Positions 54,731-63,780 of a stretch of 64,000 nt of DNA are shown here, in pieces. The DNA lies in assembly GCF_045290345.1 (NCBI RefSeq), contig NZ_CP155447.1, positions 8,990,001-9,054,000 of the forward strand. The letters are read 5' to 3'. Source of the stretch: Singulisphaera sp045290345. GTDB taxonomy: Bacteria > Planctomycetota > Planctomycetia > Isosphaerales > Isosphaeraceae. The position numbers and the translations under genes are program-made. The notes beneath the pieces are model-generated. The model saw only the letters and a program-made list of their open reading frames with translations. It had not been told where the DNA came from and did no database searches. Every line of letters begins with the position of its first letter. The first letter of the stretch is position 1.

Positions 54731-56086
54731 ATGATTAAGTCAGCTTGTTGGATGGTCATGATCCTTGCTCTGATGATCGGCGGAGCCGGTGCCGAGGAGC
54801 CATTGAAGGTGGGCGTTTTCGCGGTCGACGCCTCTCCACAGGTCGGCAGTCCGCTCGCCTATAATCCGACCAAAGGGGTGACCGATCGCTTGAGCTGCCG
54901 GGGGGTCGTCCTCACGGGAGCCGGGCAACCGATTGTGCTCTGCGCTGTCGATTGGCTCGCGATCGCCAACGATGGGCAGGCTGAGTTCCGAAAAGGCCTG
55001 GCCGCGGCTGCCGGGACGGTTCCGGAGCGGGTTGCGGTCCATGTCTTGCACCAACATGATGCCCCACGTTGTGATCTCTCGACCGACCGGCTGCTCGCCA
55101 AAGAGGGGATCAATCGTGAGTTCTTCGACGCCGACTTCGTTCGTGACGTGATCGCTCGGGCCGCCACCGCGGTCAAGCTCGCAACGACCAATGCGCGGAC
55201 GATCAGTCACCTGGGGCTGGGGCAGGCCGAGGTGGAAATGGTGGCCTCGAACCGCCGGATCCTCGGCCCTGACGGCAAGGTGGAGCATGTTCGTTATACG
55301 GCATGCAAGGATCCGGCGATTCGGGCGAAGCCCGTCGGGACGATCGACCCGGTACTCAAGGTCATCAGCTTCTGGGACGGTGCCGAGCCGGTCGCGGCTC
55401 TCACTTACTACGCCACGCATCCCCAGAGCTATTACTTGACCGGGCTCGCCAATCCTGATTTTCCCGGCATGGCTCGGGACCAGCGGCAGAAGGCCACGCA
55501 AGTTCCCCACGTCCACTTCAACGGGGCCGGTGGAAATATTGGTGCGGGCAAGTGGAACGATGGTGCACACGAGAACCGGCAGATTCTGGCCGACCGGGTC
55601 GCCGCCGGGATGGCGAAGGCATGGTCAGCCACGGTGAAGAAACCGGTCACGGCGGCCGACGTGATCTGGGAGTCGATCCCCGTCGCCCTCCCCCCCGCGG
55701 CGCACCTCGAGGAAGCGCCACTCCAAGCCGCCCTGAACGACGCCTCGAAGCCGGCCCTCGAGAGGGCGGACGCGGCGCGAAAGCTGATCTGGCTGCGACG
55801 GTGCCAGGCCGGGGAGAGGATCGACGTCGCCTGCTTGCACCTGGGGACGGCTCGGATCCTCCACCTGCCAGGAGAGCTATTCGTCGAGTACCAGCTCGCC
55901 GCGCAGAAGCTGCGGCCCGACCTGTTCGTGGCAATGGCCGCCTATGGCGACGGTGCCCCCGGCTATATCGGGACCGAAATCGCCTATTCCGAAGGGGGAT
56001 ACGAAACCAGCCCGAAAGCCTCGCTCGTCGCCCCCAACGTGGAGAAGGCGTTGATGGATGTCATCGAGCGACTTCTCAAGAAATAA
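54731..56086 (+). CDS. Second exported neutral ceramidase-like hydrolase
   Basis: A 451-residue protein with a short Sec signal (WMVMILALMIGGAGA). It shares the layout of its upstream neighbour: VGVFAVDASP, the metal-ligand pair HQHDAP, TYYATHPQSYY and HFNGAGGNIGAG, followed by a C-terminal half with LHLPGELFVEYQL and GDGAPGYIGT. The two genes are 42 bases apart and probably cotranscribed. Their sequences have diverged strongly, which points to different substrates. GGCGGAG precedes the ATG at 54731. Confidence 0.85.
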   Translation: MIKSACWMVMILALMIGGAGAEEPLKVGVFAVDASPQVGSPLAYNPTKGVTDRLSCRGVVLTGAGQPIVLCAVDWLAIANDGQAEFRKGLAAAAGTVPERVAVHVLHQHDAPRCDLSTDRLLAKEGINREFFDADFVRDVIARAATAVKLATTNARTISHLGLGQAEVEMVASNRRILGPDGKVEHVRYTACKDPAIRAKPVGTIDPVLKVISFWDGAEPVAALTYYATHPQSYYLTGLANPDFPGMARDQRQKATQVPHVHFNGAGGNIGAGKWNDGAHENRQILADRVAAGMAKAWSATVKKPVTAADVIWESIPVALPPAAHLEEAPLQAALNDASKPALERADAARKLIWLRRCQAGERIDVACLHLGTARILHLPGELFVEYQLAAQKLRPDLFVAMAAYGDGAPGYIGTEIAYSEGGYETSPKASLVAPNVEKALMDVIERLLKK

Positions 56087-56307
56087 TCGTCGCGTGAGTA
56101 TCCACCGATAGTGGTTGCCAGAATCAAGTAGTTTCGATTTAAGAAATTGCTTCTCTGTAAGCCAAGAGTTCAGGGCGTCTCGGCGCCTTGCCTCCAGGTT
56201 CGCGAGTGAATCGCCAGGCTTTGCGTCTCGTTGGCAACCGAACGGTCATCCTTCGACAGTCGGATCGCTGTTACTTCGTTCCTTGTTTCCGGCAGGGAGA
56301 TTCGCTG

Positions 56308-59300
56308 GTGAGAACCCGATTATTGTTGTTGTCTCTCGCCGGCCTGATCACGGCGGTGAGCGTTGCGGATGCTGCGGAACCTGCTCCCGCGACCGACCTG
56401 GGCACGGTCACCGAAACACATGTGATGGTGCCGATGCGTGACGGGGTTCGCCTGTCGACCTACATCTACACACCGAAGGGGGATGGTCCCTGGCCCGTAC
56501 TTTATGAGCAGCGGTATGCCGACCTCCGCGGTTCGCGCAAGAACCTCGCCCGGATGGCCGCGGCGGGCTATGTCGTCGCCGGCCAAAACTTCCGGGGATC
56601 TCAGCTCTCGGAAGGGACCTGGGTGGGCTATCGTGACCTCGGCTGGGGCGAGAAACGCGACGGCTACGACACGGTGGAATGGCTGGCCAAGCAGCCGTGG
56701 TCGACGGGCAAAGTGGGGACCTTCGGCAGCTCCCAGGCCGGTTTCGCGCAAAATTTCCTGGCCGTGACCCGTCCTCCTCACCTGACTTGCCAGTACATGA
56801 TCGACACCGGCCTGAGCTTGTTCCACGAAGGCTATCGGATCGGAGGCGCGGCTCGTCCGGAACGCTTCAAAACGATGGACTCGGTGTGCCGTAACCCCGA
56901 GGACAACAGACGCCTGCTCAAAGAGTGGTTCACACATCCAACCTACGACGCCTACTGGGCCGAGGAGGATTGCACGAAGCACCTTGAGAAGATGAACGTC
57001 CCCTGCTTTACCGTCGGCAGCTGGTTTGATTTTATGTGCATCGGGTCGGTGGAGAGCTTTATTGGCCGACAGCACCGGGGCGGTCCGAACTCTCAGGGGA
57101 AGCAACAGCTCCTGATCGGCCCCTGGCTTCACGGTGGGTCGAAGGAGGCGAACAAGGTTGCCGAGCTCACCTTCCCCGAGAACGCCCGATTTGCCATGGA
57201 TGCTCACATGATTCGCTGGTTCGACCACTACCTCAAAGGGGTTGATAATGGCGTTGAGCGTGAGCCCACGGTTCGCTACTACGTGATGGGGGCGGTCGGG
57301 GAAGAGGGGGCGCCGGGCAACGAGTGGCGCACGGCCTCCGACTGGCCGATCACGGCCACGGAGGAGTCGCTCTACTTCCAAGCGGGGGGCAAGCTTACCA
57401 CCAAGACCCCCGACGCCCCGACCTCGGCGACGACGTTCCTGGCCGACCCCCTCCACCCGAACGAGATCCCCGCTCGTGGGTTTCCCGGTGCCAAGGACGC
57501 GCGCGAGTTCGAGAAACAAGGAGAGGTGCGCACCTTCACGTCCGACCCGCTCTCCGAACCGGTCGAGTGGACGGGCAAGGTGAAGGCGGAGCTATTCGTC
57601 GCCTCCTCGGCACCCGACACCGACTTCATCGTCCGGGTCTCAGACGTCTATCCCGACGGCCGCTCCATCCTCATCATGGACTACATTCGCCGGGCCCGGT
57701 ATCGCGACGGGTACGACCGGGAGGTGATGCTCGAGCCCGGCAAAGTCGCCAAGGTTGCCTTCGACGTCGGGTGGACGAGCCAGGTGTTCAATCGAGGACA
57801 TCGCATCCGGATCACCGTGGCCAGCACCGGCGCCCCGTTCTACGAGCCGAACCCGAACACGGGTGAACCGCTGACGCTCGATCCCTCGCCTCACCCGATC
57901 GTCGCGACGAACACCGTCTACCACGAACAATCGCATGCGTCGCGGATCCTCGCGCCCGTCCGGCCGAGTCGTGCCGTCGTCGATCAGCGGCAGCAAATCG
58001 AACAGGGCCTTCATGCCGTGAAGGGTCGACTCGAAAAACTGCAATCGCTCAAGGGGAGCGGGCAGGACCATCGCGCCGATGTCGAAGTGTTCGCCAAAGC
58101 GATCACCTGGGCCCTTCGCTACGACTCGAACCTGGCACCGGCCGACCTTACACTGCTCGAAAGGGCATTGGTGCGATGTAATGACCGACTGAGTGCGCTC
58201 GAGTCCGGAAGTCTGCCCTGGGGTGTGAAAAAGGGGAAGCTCGTCCGCGGCTTCGTCTCTGGGGTGGATGGTTCCGTGCAACCCTACGGCGTGATCGTCC
58301 CGGCGACGTTCGACCCTGCAAAACCCATTCGGCTTGACGTCGTCCTTCATGGGAGCTCGCTGCCGACCGGGATGAGTGAGTTGAGGTTTATGAATCGGTT
58401 CGACGAAGATGATCGTCTCAGCGCCCATGCGCCTGACCAGGATTTTATCGAACTCCATCCACTGGGCAGGGTCGAGAACGGATACCGTTGGGCTGGGGAA
58501 ACCGACGTTTTCGAGGCCATCGAGGCGGTCTGTCGCAATTATGCGATCGACCGCGATCGAATCGTGCTTCGAGGGATGTCGATGGGGGCGTCGGGGACCT
58601 GGCACCTTGGGCTCAAACACCCCGATCGATTCGTCGCCCTTGGCCCTTACTGTGGTTACGTTGATACGCGACAGTTTTCCCTGACCCCTGTGCCCCGATT
58701 CGTGAAGGTGGGCGAGTTGCCCTCCCATCAGGATAAAGGGTTGCATATGCTCGACTCGGTGGATTATGCGGCCAATGCCGGCGTTGTGCCGGCCATTGCT
58801 TGCATGGGGGAGAAGGACCTGTTCTTCCAGGCCCACGAAATCATGGGCCGCGCGATGGCCAAAGAGGGCCTGACGATGGTCAACCTGATCTCGCCAGGGA
58901 CGGGCCATGTGATCGATCCTGCGACCCATCGAGAGCAGATGCGGCGGATCCATGAGACGACCGACAAGGGCCTGAACCACACTCCGAACCACGTTCGCTT
59001 CGTCACCTGGACCTTGAAGTACAGTCGCTGCCACTGGGTGCAAATCCTCGGGATGGCCGAGCACTATGCTCGGGCCGAACTGGATGCACAGATCGCCGCC
59101 GATGGAACGATCGAGGTGGCGAACCCGACGAACGTGACACGATTCGCCATCCTTCCACCGGTCGCGAAGGCCGGCATGACGCGAATCCGGGTCGGATCCG
59201 AGCTCGTACCGATCGCGCGGAACCAGGCCGACCACGGCGCAGGCGCCATCGTGCTCGCCAGACAGGATGGCCGGTGGGTTGATGGCGGTGAGCTCGACGA

Positions 59301-59664
59301 TTCTCGCCTTCAAGGCAAGCGCCCAGGCTTGCAAGGGCCGATCGATGACGCTTTCACGACTCCCTTTCTCTGCGTCCGCGGCACTGGAACGCCCTGGAAC
59401 CCAGCCGTGCAGGCGTGGTCGGACGCCAACCTGAAACGGTTCGCCGCGGAGTGGAACCAATATTTCCGCGGCGAGCTGCCGATCAAAGACGATACGGCGG
59501 TGACGGCCGACGATTTGAACCGTTCAACCTCATCCTCTTCGGCGACCCCGGCAGTAACCCTTGGATCAGCAAGGTGCTTCCACAGCTCCCGATCCGATGG
59601 ACGCGTAACGAATGCGTGGTCGGAACCGCAACTTACGCCGCGGCCGACCATGTACCGTTGTTGA
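56308..59664 (+). CDS. Exported CocE/X-Pro-peptidase-like hydrolase fused to a second alpha/beta-hydrolase; frameshifted near the 3' end
   Basis: A GTG start (56308, after GGCAGGGAGA) gives a Sec signal (LLLLSLAGLITAVSVADA). Residues about 30-560 are a CocE/NonD-type S15 hydrolase: PMRDGVRLSTYIY, nucleophile loop GTFGSSQAGF near residue 141, WFDHYLKGVDNG and the jelly-roll end FNRGHRIRIT. A helical linker leads to a second alpha/beta-hydrolase domain of prolyl-oligopeptidase/esterase type, with GMSMG near residue 756. After residue 1071 the sequence turns into low-complexity Ser/Arg residues and stops. The expected continuation lies in another frame (see next entry). One T appears to be missing near 59523. 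Confidence 0.87.
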   Translation: MRTRLLLLSLAGLITAVSVADAAEPAPATDLGTVTETHVMVPMRDGVRLSTYIYTPKGDGPWPVLYEQRYADLRGSRKNLARMAAAGYVVAGQNFRGSQLSEGTWVGYRDLGWGEKRDGYDTVEWLAKQPWSTGKVGTFGSSQAGFAQNFLAVTRPPHLTCQYMIDTGLSLFHEGYRIGGAARPERFKTMDSVCRNPEDNRRLLKEWFTHPTYDAYWAEEDCTKHLEKMNVPCFTVGSWFDFMCIGSVESFIGRQHRGGPNSQGKQQLLIGPWLHGGSKEANKVAELTFPENARFAMDAHMIRWFDHYLKGVDNGVEREPTVRYYVMGAVGEEGAPGNEWRTASDWPITATEESLYFQAGGKLTTKTPDAPTSATTFLADPLHPNEIPARGFPGAKDAREFEKQGEVRTFTSDPLSEPVEWTGKVKAELFVASSAPDTDFIVRVSDVYPDGRSILIMDYIRRARYRDGYDREVMLEPGKVAKVAFDVGWTSQVFNRGHRIRITVASTGAPFYEPNPNTGEPLTLDPSPHPIVATNTVYHEQSHASRILAPVRPSRAVVDQRQQIEQGLHAVKGRLEKLQSLKGSGQDHRADVEVFAKAITWALRYDSNLAPADLTLLERALVRCNDRLSALESGSLPWGVKKGKLVRGFVSGVDGSVQPYGVIVPATFDPAKPIRLDVVLHGSSLPTGMSELRFMNRFDEDDRLSAHAPDQDFIELHPLGRVENGYRWAGETDVFEAIEAVCRNYAIDRDRIVLRGMSMGASGTWHLGLKHPDRFVALGPYCGYVDTRQFSLTPVPRFVKVGELPSHQDKGLHMLDSVDYAANAGVVPAIACMGEKDLFFQAHEIMGRAMAKEGLTMVNLISPGTGHVIDPATHREQMRRIHETTDKGLNHTPNHVRFVTWTLKYSRCHWVQILGMAEHYARAELDAQIAADGTIEVANPTNVTRFAILPPVAKAGMTRIRVGSELVPIARNQADHGAGAIVLARQDGRWVDGGELDDSRLQGKRPGLQGPIDDAFTTPFLCVRGTGTPWNPAVQAWSDANLKRFAAEWNQYFRGELPIKDDTAVTADDLNRSTSSSSATPAVTLGSARCFHSSRSDGRVTNAWSEPQLTPRPTMYRC

Positions 59665-59894
59665 TCCACCCGAACCCACTCGCCCCGAATCGATACGTGG
59701 TTCTCAATAGCGGTCACACGTTTCATGAGCAGGAGCTGTCAACCCTCAACTACCTGCTCTTCCCCCGGCTGGGCGATTGGGCCATCGTCAAACTCGCAGA
59801 GAAAAGCTCGGGGCTCGGAAATGAGGAAGTAATCCAAGCCGGCTTGTTCGACGAGCGTTGGCAAGTGTCCGGGGCCACGGCAAAGCAAAACTGA
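59523..59894 (+). pseudogene. Out-of-frame C-terminal end of the CocE/esterase fusion
   Basis: This 123-codon stretch continues the upstream protein: FNLILFGDPGSNPWISK, PNPLAPNRYVVLNSGHTFHE and FPRLGDWAIVKL form the conserved end of the second hydrolase domain. It has no start of its own. Adding one T to CGTTC at 59521-59525 would join ...DDLNR to FNLILFGD without loss. This is either a recent mutation that truncates the enzyme or a sequencing error in a short T-run. Confidence 0.85.
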
Positions 59895-59958
59895 GATTTG
59901 GAATTGCCGTGACAAGACTCAAGTCGAGCATGGATTCCACCCGCCTGGCCAACTCTCA

Positions 59959-60402
59959 TCACTCGACGGAAAAGGGGCCGAACTCCTGCATGTTTGCGGT
60001 TTGCACGACCGTTGTTTTGACACGCATTTTCTTGTCTTTTGAGATTTTTAGGGTCACGGTGATTTGCAGAGCGTTATCGGCAACGCTCGGGATCGCGATA
60101 ATGAGCGACGCGATGGTTTCGATCCCCGATTCATCTTTCTGAGAGAGTTCAACCAGGGCCTCTGAGCCGCCGTCGGTCTTGTTGGTGAAGGTTTCGGATC
60201 GTGTGTAGGGAAGCCGCTGGCCGGCATCCACCAACGGGGTGAAGTCGCCTGCGACGGTGGCGATGCCGATCGGCTTCTTGAGCGTGACGCGATCTTGTCG
60301 TTGGCTCGATTCCGTTGGCTGATCGTTTTTAGCCTGTCCCGCGTCAGTGCATCCTGAGATGAAGATGATTGCCAGATAAATTATCATTTCGCGTCGTATC
60401 AT
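59959..60402 (-). CDS. Lipoprotein resembling an isolated Hsp70 substrate-binding domain
   Basis: A 147-residue protein. The N-terminus is a lipoprotein signal (MIIYLAIIFISGC, lipobox ISGC), so the mature part is anchored at Cys 19 of the chosen start. The mature domain follows the beta-sandwich of DnaK/Hsp70: PIGIATVAGDFTPLVDAG, LPYTRSETF, an Ala/Val-rich strand, and QITVTLKISKDKKMRVKTT match the DnaK SLGIET..G..T.LI....IP....Q.F and QIEVTFDIDADGILHVSA pattern in order and spacing. No ATPase domain or helical lid is encoded. A GGGGGAGG run precedes the ATG at 60402. The function is unknown; binding of unfolded or exported peptides outside the cytoplasm is a guess. Confidence 0.75.
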   Translation of the reverse strand: MIRREMIIYLAIIFISGCTDAGQAKNDQPTESSQRQDRVTLKKPIGIATVAGDFTPLVDAGQRLPYTRSETFTNKTDGGSEALVELSQKDESGIETIASLIIAIPSVADNALQITVTLKISKDKKMRVKTTVVQTANMQEFGPFSVE

Positions 60403-60771
60403 CGACTGCCTCCCCCTTCGATCGCCCTTGTTTAGTGGAACGCTCAGAAGCGGATCTGCGTGAGGGCTTGGATCGCAAAGTAAATCTGAGCGCGGCTCAA
60501 GAGTGAAACGTGCTGGGTCACGGACTTCCCTCAAATCGTCAAGGGAGCCCGTGAGCCTCTCTTTTTCTATCAACGATCCGCGAAAGCGCGAAAGAACCGA
60601 TGATTCTTGCGGTTTCCGCAATCGGTTGGTTTGCAGTAGCACGGCCGGCCCGGCCGTACTACGGATTCGACCGGGCCGGAAATCCAGCGAGATTCTCGCC
60701 CAGTCGCGGATCGTTGATTTTTATCAATGCAGAGTAGATTTAGTTGTGTCAATAGCTTTATTGGGTTGGCG
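60403..60771. other. Intergenic region with an inverted repeat
   Basis: 369 bases between two minus-strand genes. It must contain the promoter of the lipoprotein gene. A GC-rich inverted repeat at 60636-60662 (ACGGCCG/CGGCCGT core, GTAG/CTAC outer arms, one mismatch) lies 110 bases past the stop of the SGNH gene and could help end its transcript, though no U-tract follows. Confidence 0.5.
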
Positions 60772-63700
60772 TTATTCCCGCCATGGATTCTGGCTCAACC
60801 AAGCGCGGAGGATTTCGGTTGCGGGGCGATCGTCGCCGGGGCGGCGATCGATGAGGGGGAGATCCTGGGCCCGCACTAATTGACGGATCAGGTCGTCATG
60901 TTCCCCAGCCGGATCGGGGGAGATGACCGACGGATGAACGACGATGCAGTCCCAACCCCCCGCACCGAAGTTCAGTGACCAGTTCATCAGCCACGCGTAA
61001 TCGTGGATCAACGATTCCAGGGTCTCTGACCTGGCGGAACGCGGCGCCGCGATCACGACGAGGTCGGGGGCCGTCGGACGAATTCTCGCCTTGGCATCCT
61101 GCTCCAGTTCCGACAGGGTTTTCCCCTCCGTGGGCCAGCGCGTGATTTCAAGCCTTGCGTCGGGAGCCTCGGCCTTCAATGCCGCGCTGAGCTGCTCGTC
61201 GAAGGGGGGCATGGCGACCAGTCGAATCGGTTGTCCCGCTTTGAGGCGAGCGGCGGTTCGTGAAAGCAAGGGGGGCAACGGGGCGACGTCGGCCAGCGAG
61301 ACGTCTTTCCCGGTGATGGCGTGGGAGAGGGATTCCGCGATCCGCTTGTGACCGTCCATGTTCGGATGAATCTCGTCGCTCATGCACAGCCGCCAGGCGA
61401 GCGGATCACGCTCACGCTGGGTTTCCAACTCGGCATAAACATCGCAAACCGGTACGTTCAAACTCTTACTAACCTCACGGGCAGCCTGACAGTATGTGAG
61501 CAATCGACCTATGGGACGATCCTTCGTGGTGATCACGTTGTTCGGTGTGCAGAGGAGAACCTCGGCCCCGGCGGCCTGGCATCGGGCGATGATCTCCCCG
61601 AGATTCTTGCGGTACTCCTCGATCGGCAGTCGCGCAACATCGTTGAGGCCGAACATGACGGTGACGAGGGTTGGCTTGTGGCTCAAGACATCACGATCGA
61701 TCCGCGCCAGCGCATCGCGCGTGGTGTGACCACTGATTCCCGCGTTGGTCATGGCGACCTCGGCCGTGGGATAGGTTCGTCGGAGCGCCACCCCGAGCAT
61801 GTCGGTATAGGCCCGGCGCGAACCGGTATGGTAATAGACTCCGGTCACGCTGTCCCCGAAGCAGACGACGCGCACCGGCTTCCCGCCCTGGAGAGCTGCG
61901 CGAGTCGTCGGGAGAACGGGCGTCTTCGGTTCTTCCCAGAGCACTCGGGCAACGAACAAGGCGCCTTTCGCCCCTCGCTTTCGAGCGGTTTCATTCCACA
62001 TTCCCTCGGACACGGTGACCCAGGACTCTCGATCGTTGATCGCCGCCGCGCCGAAGTTGCCGAGCTCCGCGCCACGCTCGGGTACCAGGACCTGTTCGGT
62101 TGCTCGAATGACCGACAACCGTTCTGGGTCGACCTGGGCGAGGAAGAGCGGGGCGCGATGGCGAATGATGTGATCGTTGTTGGCTCCGCGTCTCGTATAG
62201 ACGAGAAAGAGGCCGTCACCGTGAGTGAGCCAGTGCTGCTGAGTGTTGTAGCTCCCGAGCTCTTGCCCATCGTCGAAAGTCCATGCCTTGACAGGTCGGT
62301 AGTGCAGACCGTCGTTGCTGGCAGTAACGTATCCCTTGTTGTCGTTGCGGATCGTCAAGAAGAAGCGGCCTCCGGCGCGGACGAGCGACGGTTCATAGAG
62401 GCCGCGGGCGACGTCCAGCGCCAGTACGTCGCCGTGCTCAACGTAGGTCAGCTTATCGCCGTCGAACCTGCAACGAACCACCGTCACGGCGTAAGGCACG
62501 GTGGCCGACCGGCCGATGTAGAAAGGCAGGAGCACCGATCCGTCGGGCTCGACGACGAATTGGGCACACGCGCTGCGGGCAAAGTCAAACGTTGGGCCGA
62601 CCGGCATTTCAAGTCGCCGCCAGGGAGTCCAGCGGCCCGAGGTCGGGTCGAACACGGCGTAAGCCGTCTGGTTGGATCGGGCCTGGTCCTCGAGTTGCTC
62701 TCCCTTTTTGCTGTAGCGCACCTGCGCTCCGACCGCGAGAACTTTCCCCGTCGCGGGATGCCAACCGGGTGTGACATCCGCAACCGCGACGTCGACGTTC
62801 CCGGCTTCGCGGATCCAGTCCAGCTCTGAAACGGCGTCGGGCCCGATCCAGGTACGTCCCAAATCCTTGCTTCGCATCACACTCAGGCCTGAGTAATGAT
62901 CCGACACGTTTAAATGCTTTTGCAAAGTCATCAGCACGTTGGGATCCGCTTTCGCGTCGGGCGACGGGATCGAAGTCACTCGCGGGTGATACCAGAGAAA
63001 CTTGCCATCGTCATGCTCGAGCACGGTATCGAGCCGGGTCGTGAACGGGACGCGAGGCGTGTCGGGCCGGATCGTCTTGAGAAGTACGGGGACGATCGCG
63101 CTGGCAAGATCCTGGTGCCCCACCGGGTTTGGGTGGTATCCGTCGGTTGTCCAGTCCTTCAGCGACTGCCCTTTCGATTCGGCATCGGTCCAGCGGGCGA
63201 AGTGGTCGACGAGCGGCACGCGACACTCTTTCGCCACTTCACGACAGGCCACCATAAAGGGGGCGAGGCGTATGTTCCGGTTCTCGCCAAGCCCATTCAA
63301 GGGCGCGTTCTCCGCCTCGCGCGGAGCCGTCATCAAGATCGGATCGATGCCACGGAGCAGCAGCCCTTCGACGATCGCTCGCAGATTCTTCCGGAATTGC
63401 TCCAGCGTGAGTCGAGGGCCTTCTTTTCCGGGATCGACGTAGCTGTCGTTCGTCCCATACATTACCGTGACGAATTGCGGACGTGGTGTGCAAATCTCGT
63501 CCAGTCGCTTCAGTGCCTGGTCGGTTCGCTCACCACCAACGCCCAGGTTGACCACCTGAACATTGATTCCCTTCGCTTTCAACTCGCACTCGGTGATCGC
63601 CGCGAAGGTCTCCTCAGGGCTTACTCCTGCCCGGACACCTTTTGTGATCGAGTCGCCGAGCGTCACGACGGTCAGAGCCGGTGCCGGTCCGGCGGGGGGA

Positions 63701-63780
63701 TTCGGAGGAGCCTCGGCTCTGGCGATCGAGAGCAGAAATAACGATGCGGCCAGGCACGCAGTTGGTCGTCGAATCGGCAT
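60772..63780 (-). CDS. Exported SGNH hydrolase - sialidase-like - SGNH hydrolase fusion
   Basis: A 1002-residue exported protein with a Sec signal (ACLAASLFLLSIARA). Residues about 36-235 are an SGNH/GDSL hydrolase: nucleophile TLGDSIT, MYGTND, and the D-x-x-H motif DGYHPN. Residues about 245-610 form a beta-propeller of BNR/sialidase type (SVMRSKDLGRTWIGP, YEPSLVRAGGRFFLTIRND). Residues about 632-820 are a second complete SGNH domain: CFGDSVTG, MFGLND, DEIHPN. The last 170 residues look like a third SGNH-like unit without GDS or D-x-x-H residues. Such fusions suit combined deacetylation and recognition of acylated glycans. The ATG at 63780 is preferred over an in-frame GTG at 63837. Confidence 0.87.
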   Translation of the reverse strand: MPIRRPTACLAASLFLLSIARAEAPPNPPAGPAPALTVVTLGDSITKGVRAGVSPEETFAAITECELKAKGINVQVVNLGVGGERTDQALKRLDEICTPRPQFVTVMYGTNDSYVDPGKEGPRLTLEQFRKNLRAIVEGLLLRGIDPILMTAPREAENAPLNGLGENRNIRLAPFMVACREVAKECRVPLVDHFARWTDAESKGQSLKDWTTDGYHPNPVGHQDLASAIVPVLLKTIRPDTPRVPFTTRLDTVLEHDDGKFLWYHPRVTSIPSPDAKADPNVLMTLQKHLNVSDHYSGLSVMRSKDLGRTWIGPDAVSELDWIREAGNVDVAVADVTPGWHPATGKVLAVGAQVRYSKKGEQLEDQARSNQTAYAVFDPTSGRWTPWRRLEMPVGPTFDFARSACAQFVVEPDGSVLLPFYIGRSATVPYAVTVVRCRFDGDKLTYVEHGDVLALDVARGLYEPSLVRAGGRFFLTIRNDNKGYVTASNDGLHYRPVKAWTFDDGQELGSYNTQQHWLTHGDGLFLVYTRRGANNDHIIRHRAPLFLAQVDPERLSVIRATEQVLVPERGAELGNFGAAAINDRESWVTVSEGMWNETARKRGAKGALFVARVLWEEPKTPVLPTTRAALQGGKPVRVVCFGDSVTGVYYHTGSRRAYTDMLGVALRRTYPTAEVAMTNAGISGHTTRDALARIDRDVLSHKPTLVTVMFGLNDVARLPIEEYRKNLGEIIARCQAAGAEVLLCTPNNVITTKDRPIGRLLTYCQAAREVSKSLNVPVCDVYAELETQRERDPLAWRLCMSDEIHPNMDGHKRIAESLSHAITGKDVSLADVAPLPPLLSRTAARLKAGQPIRLVAMPPFDEQLSAALKAEAPDARLEITRWPTEGKTLSELEQDAKARIRPTAPDLVVIAAPRSARSETLESLIHDYAWLMNWSLNFGAGGWDCIVVHPSVISPDPAGEHDDLIRQLVRAQDLPLIDRRPGDDRPATEILRAWLSQNPWRE

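Noticed and set aside
57640..59460. Minus-strand open frame of 606 codons inside the CocE/esterase fusion gene
   Set aside because: The plus strand encodes clear hydrolase motifs throughout; the antisense frame is His/Arg/Asp-rich with no recognisable domain.
61321..62829. Plus-strand open frame of 502 codons opposite the SGNH fusion
   Set aside because: The minus strand carries intact SGNH and propeller motifs; the plus frame is a codon-bias shadow.
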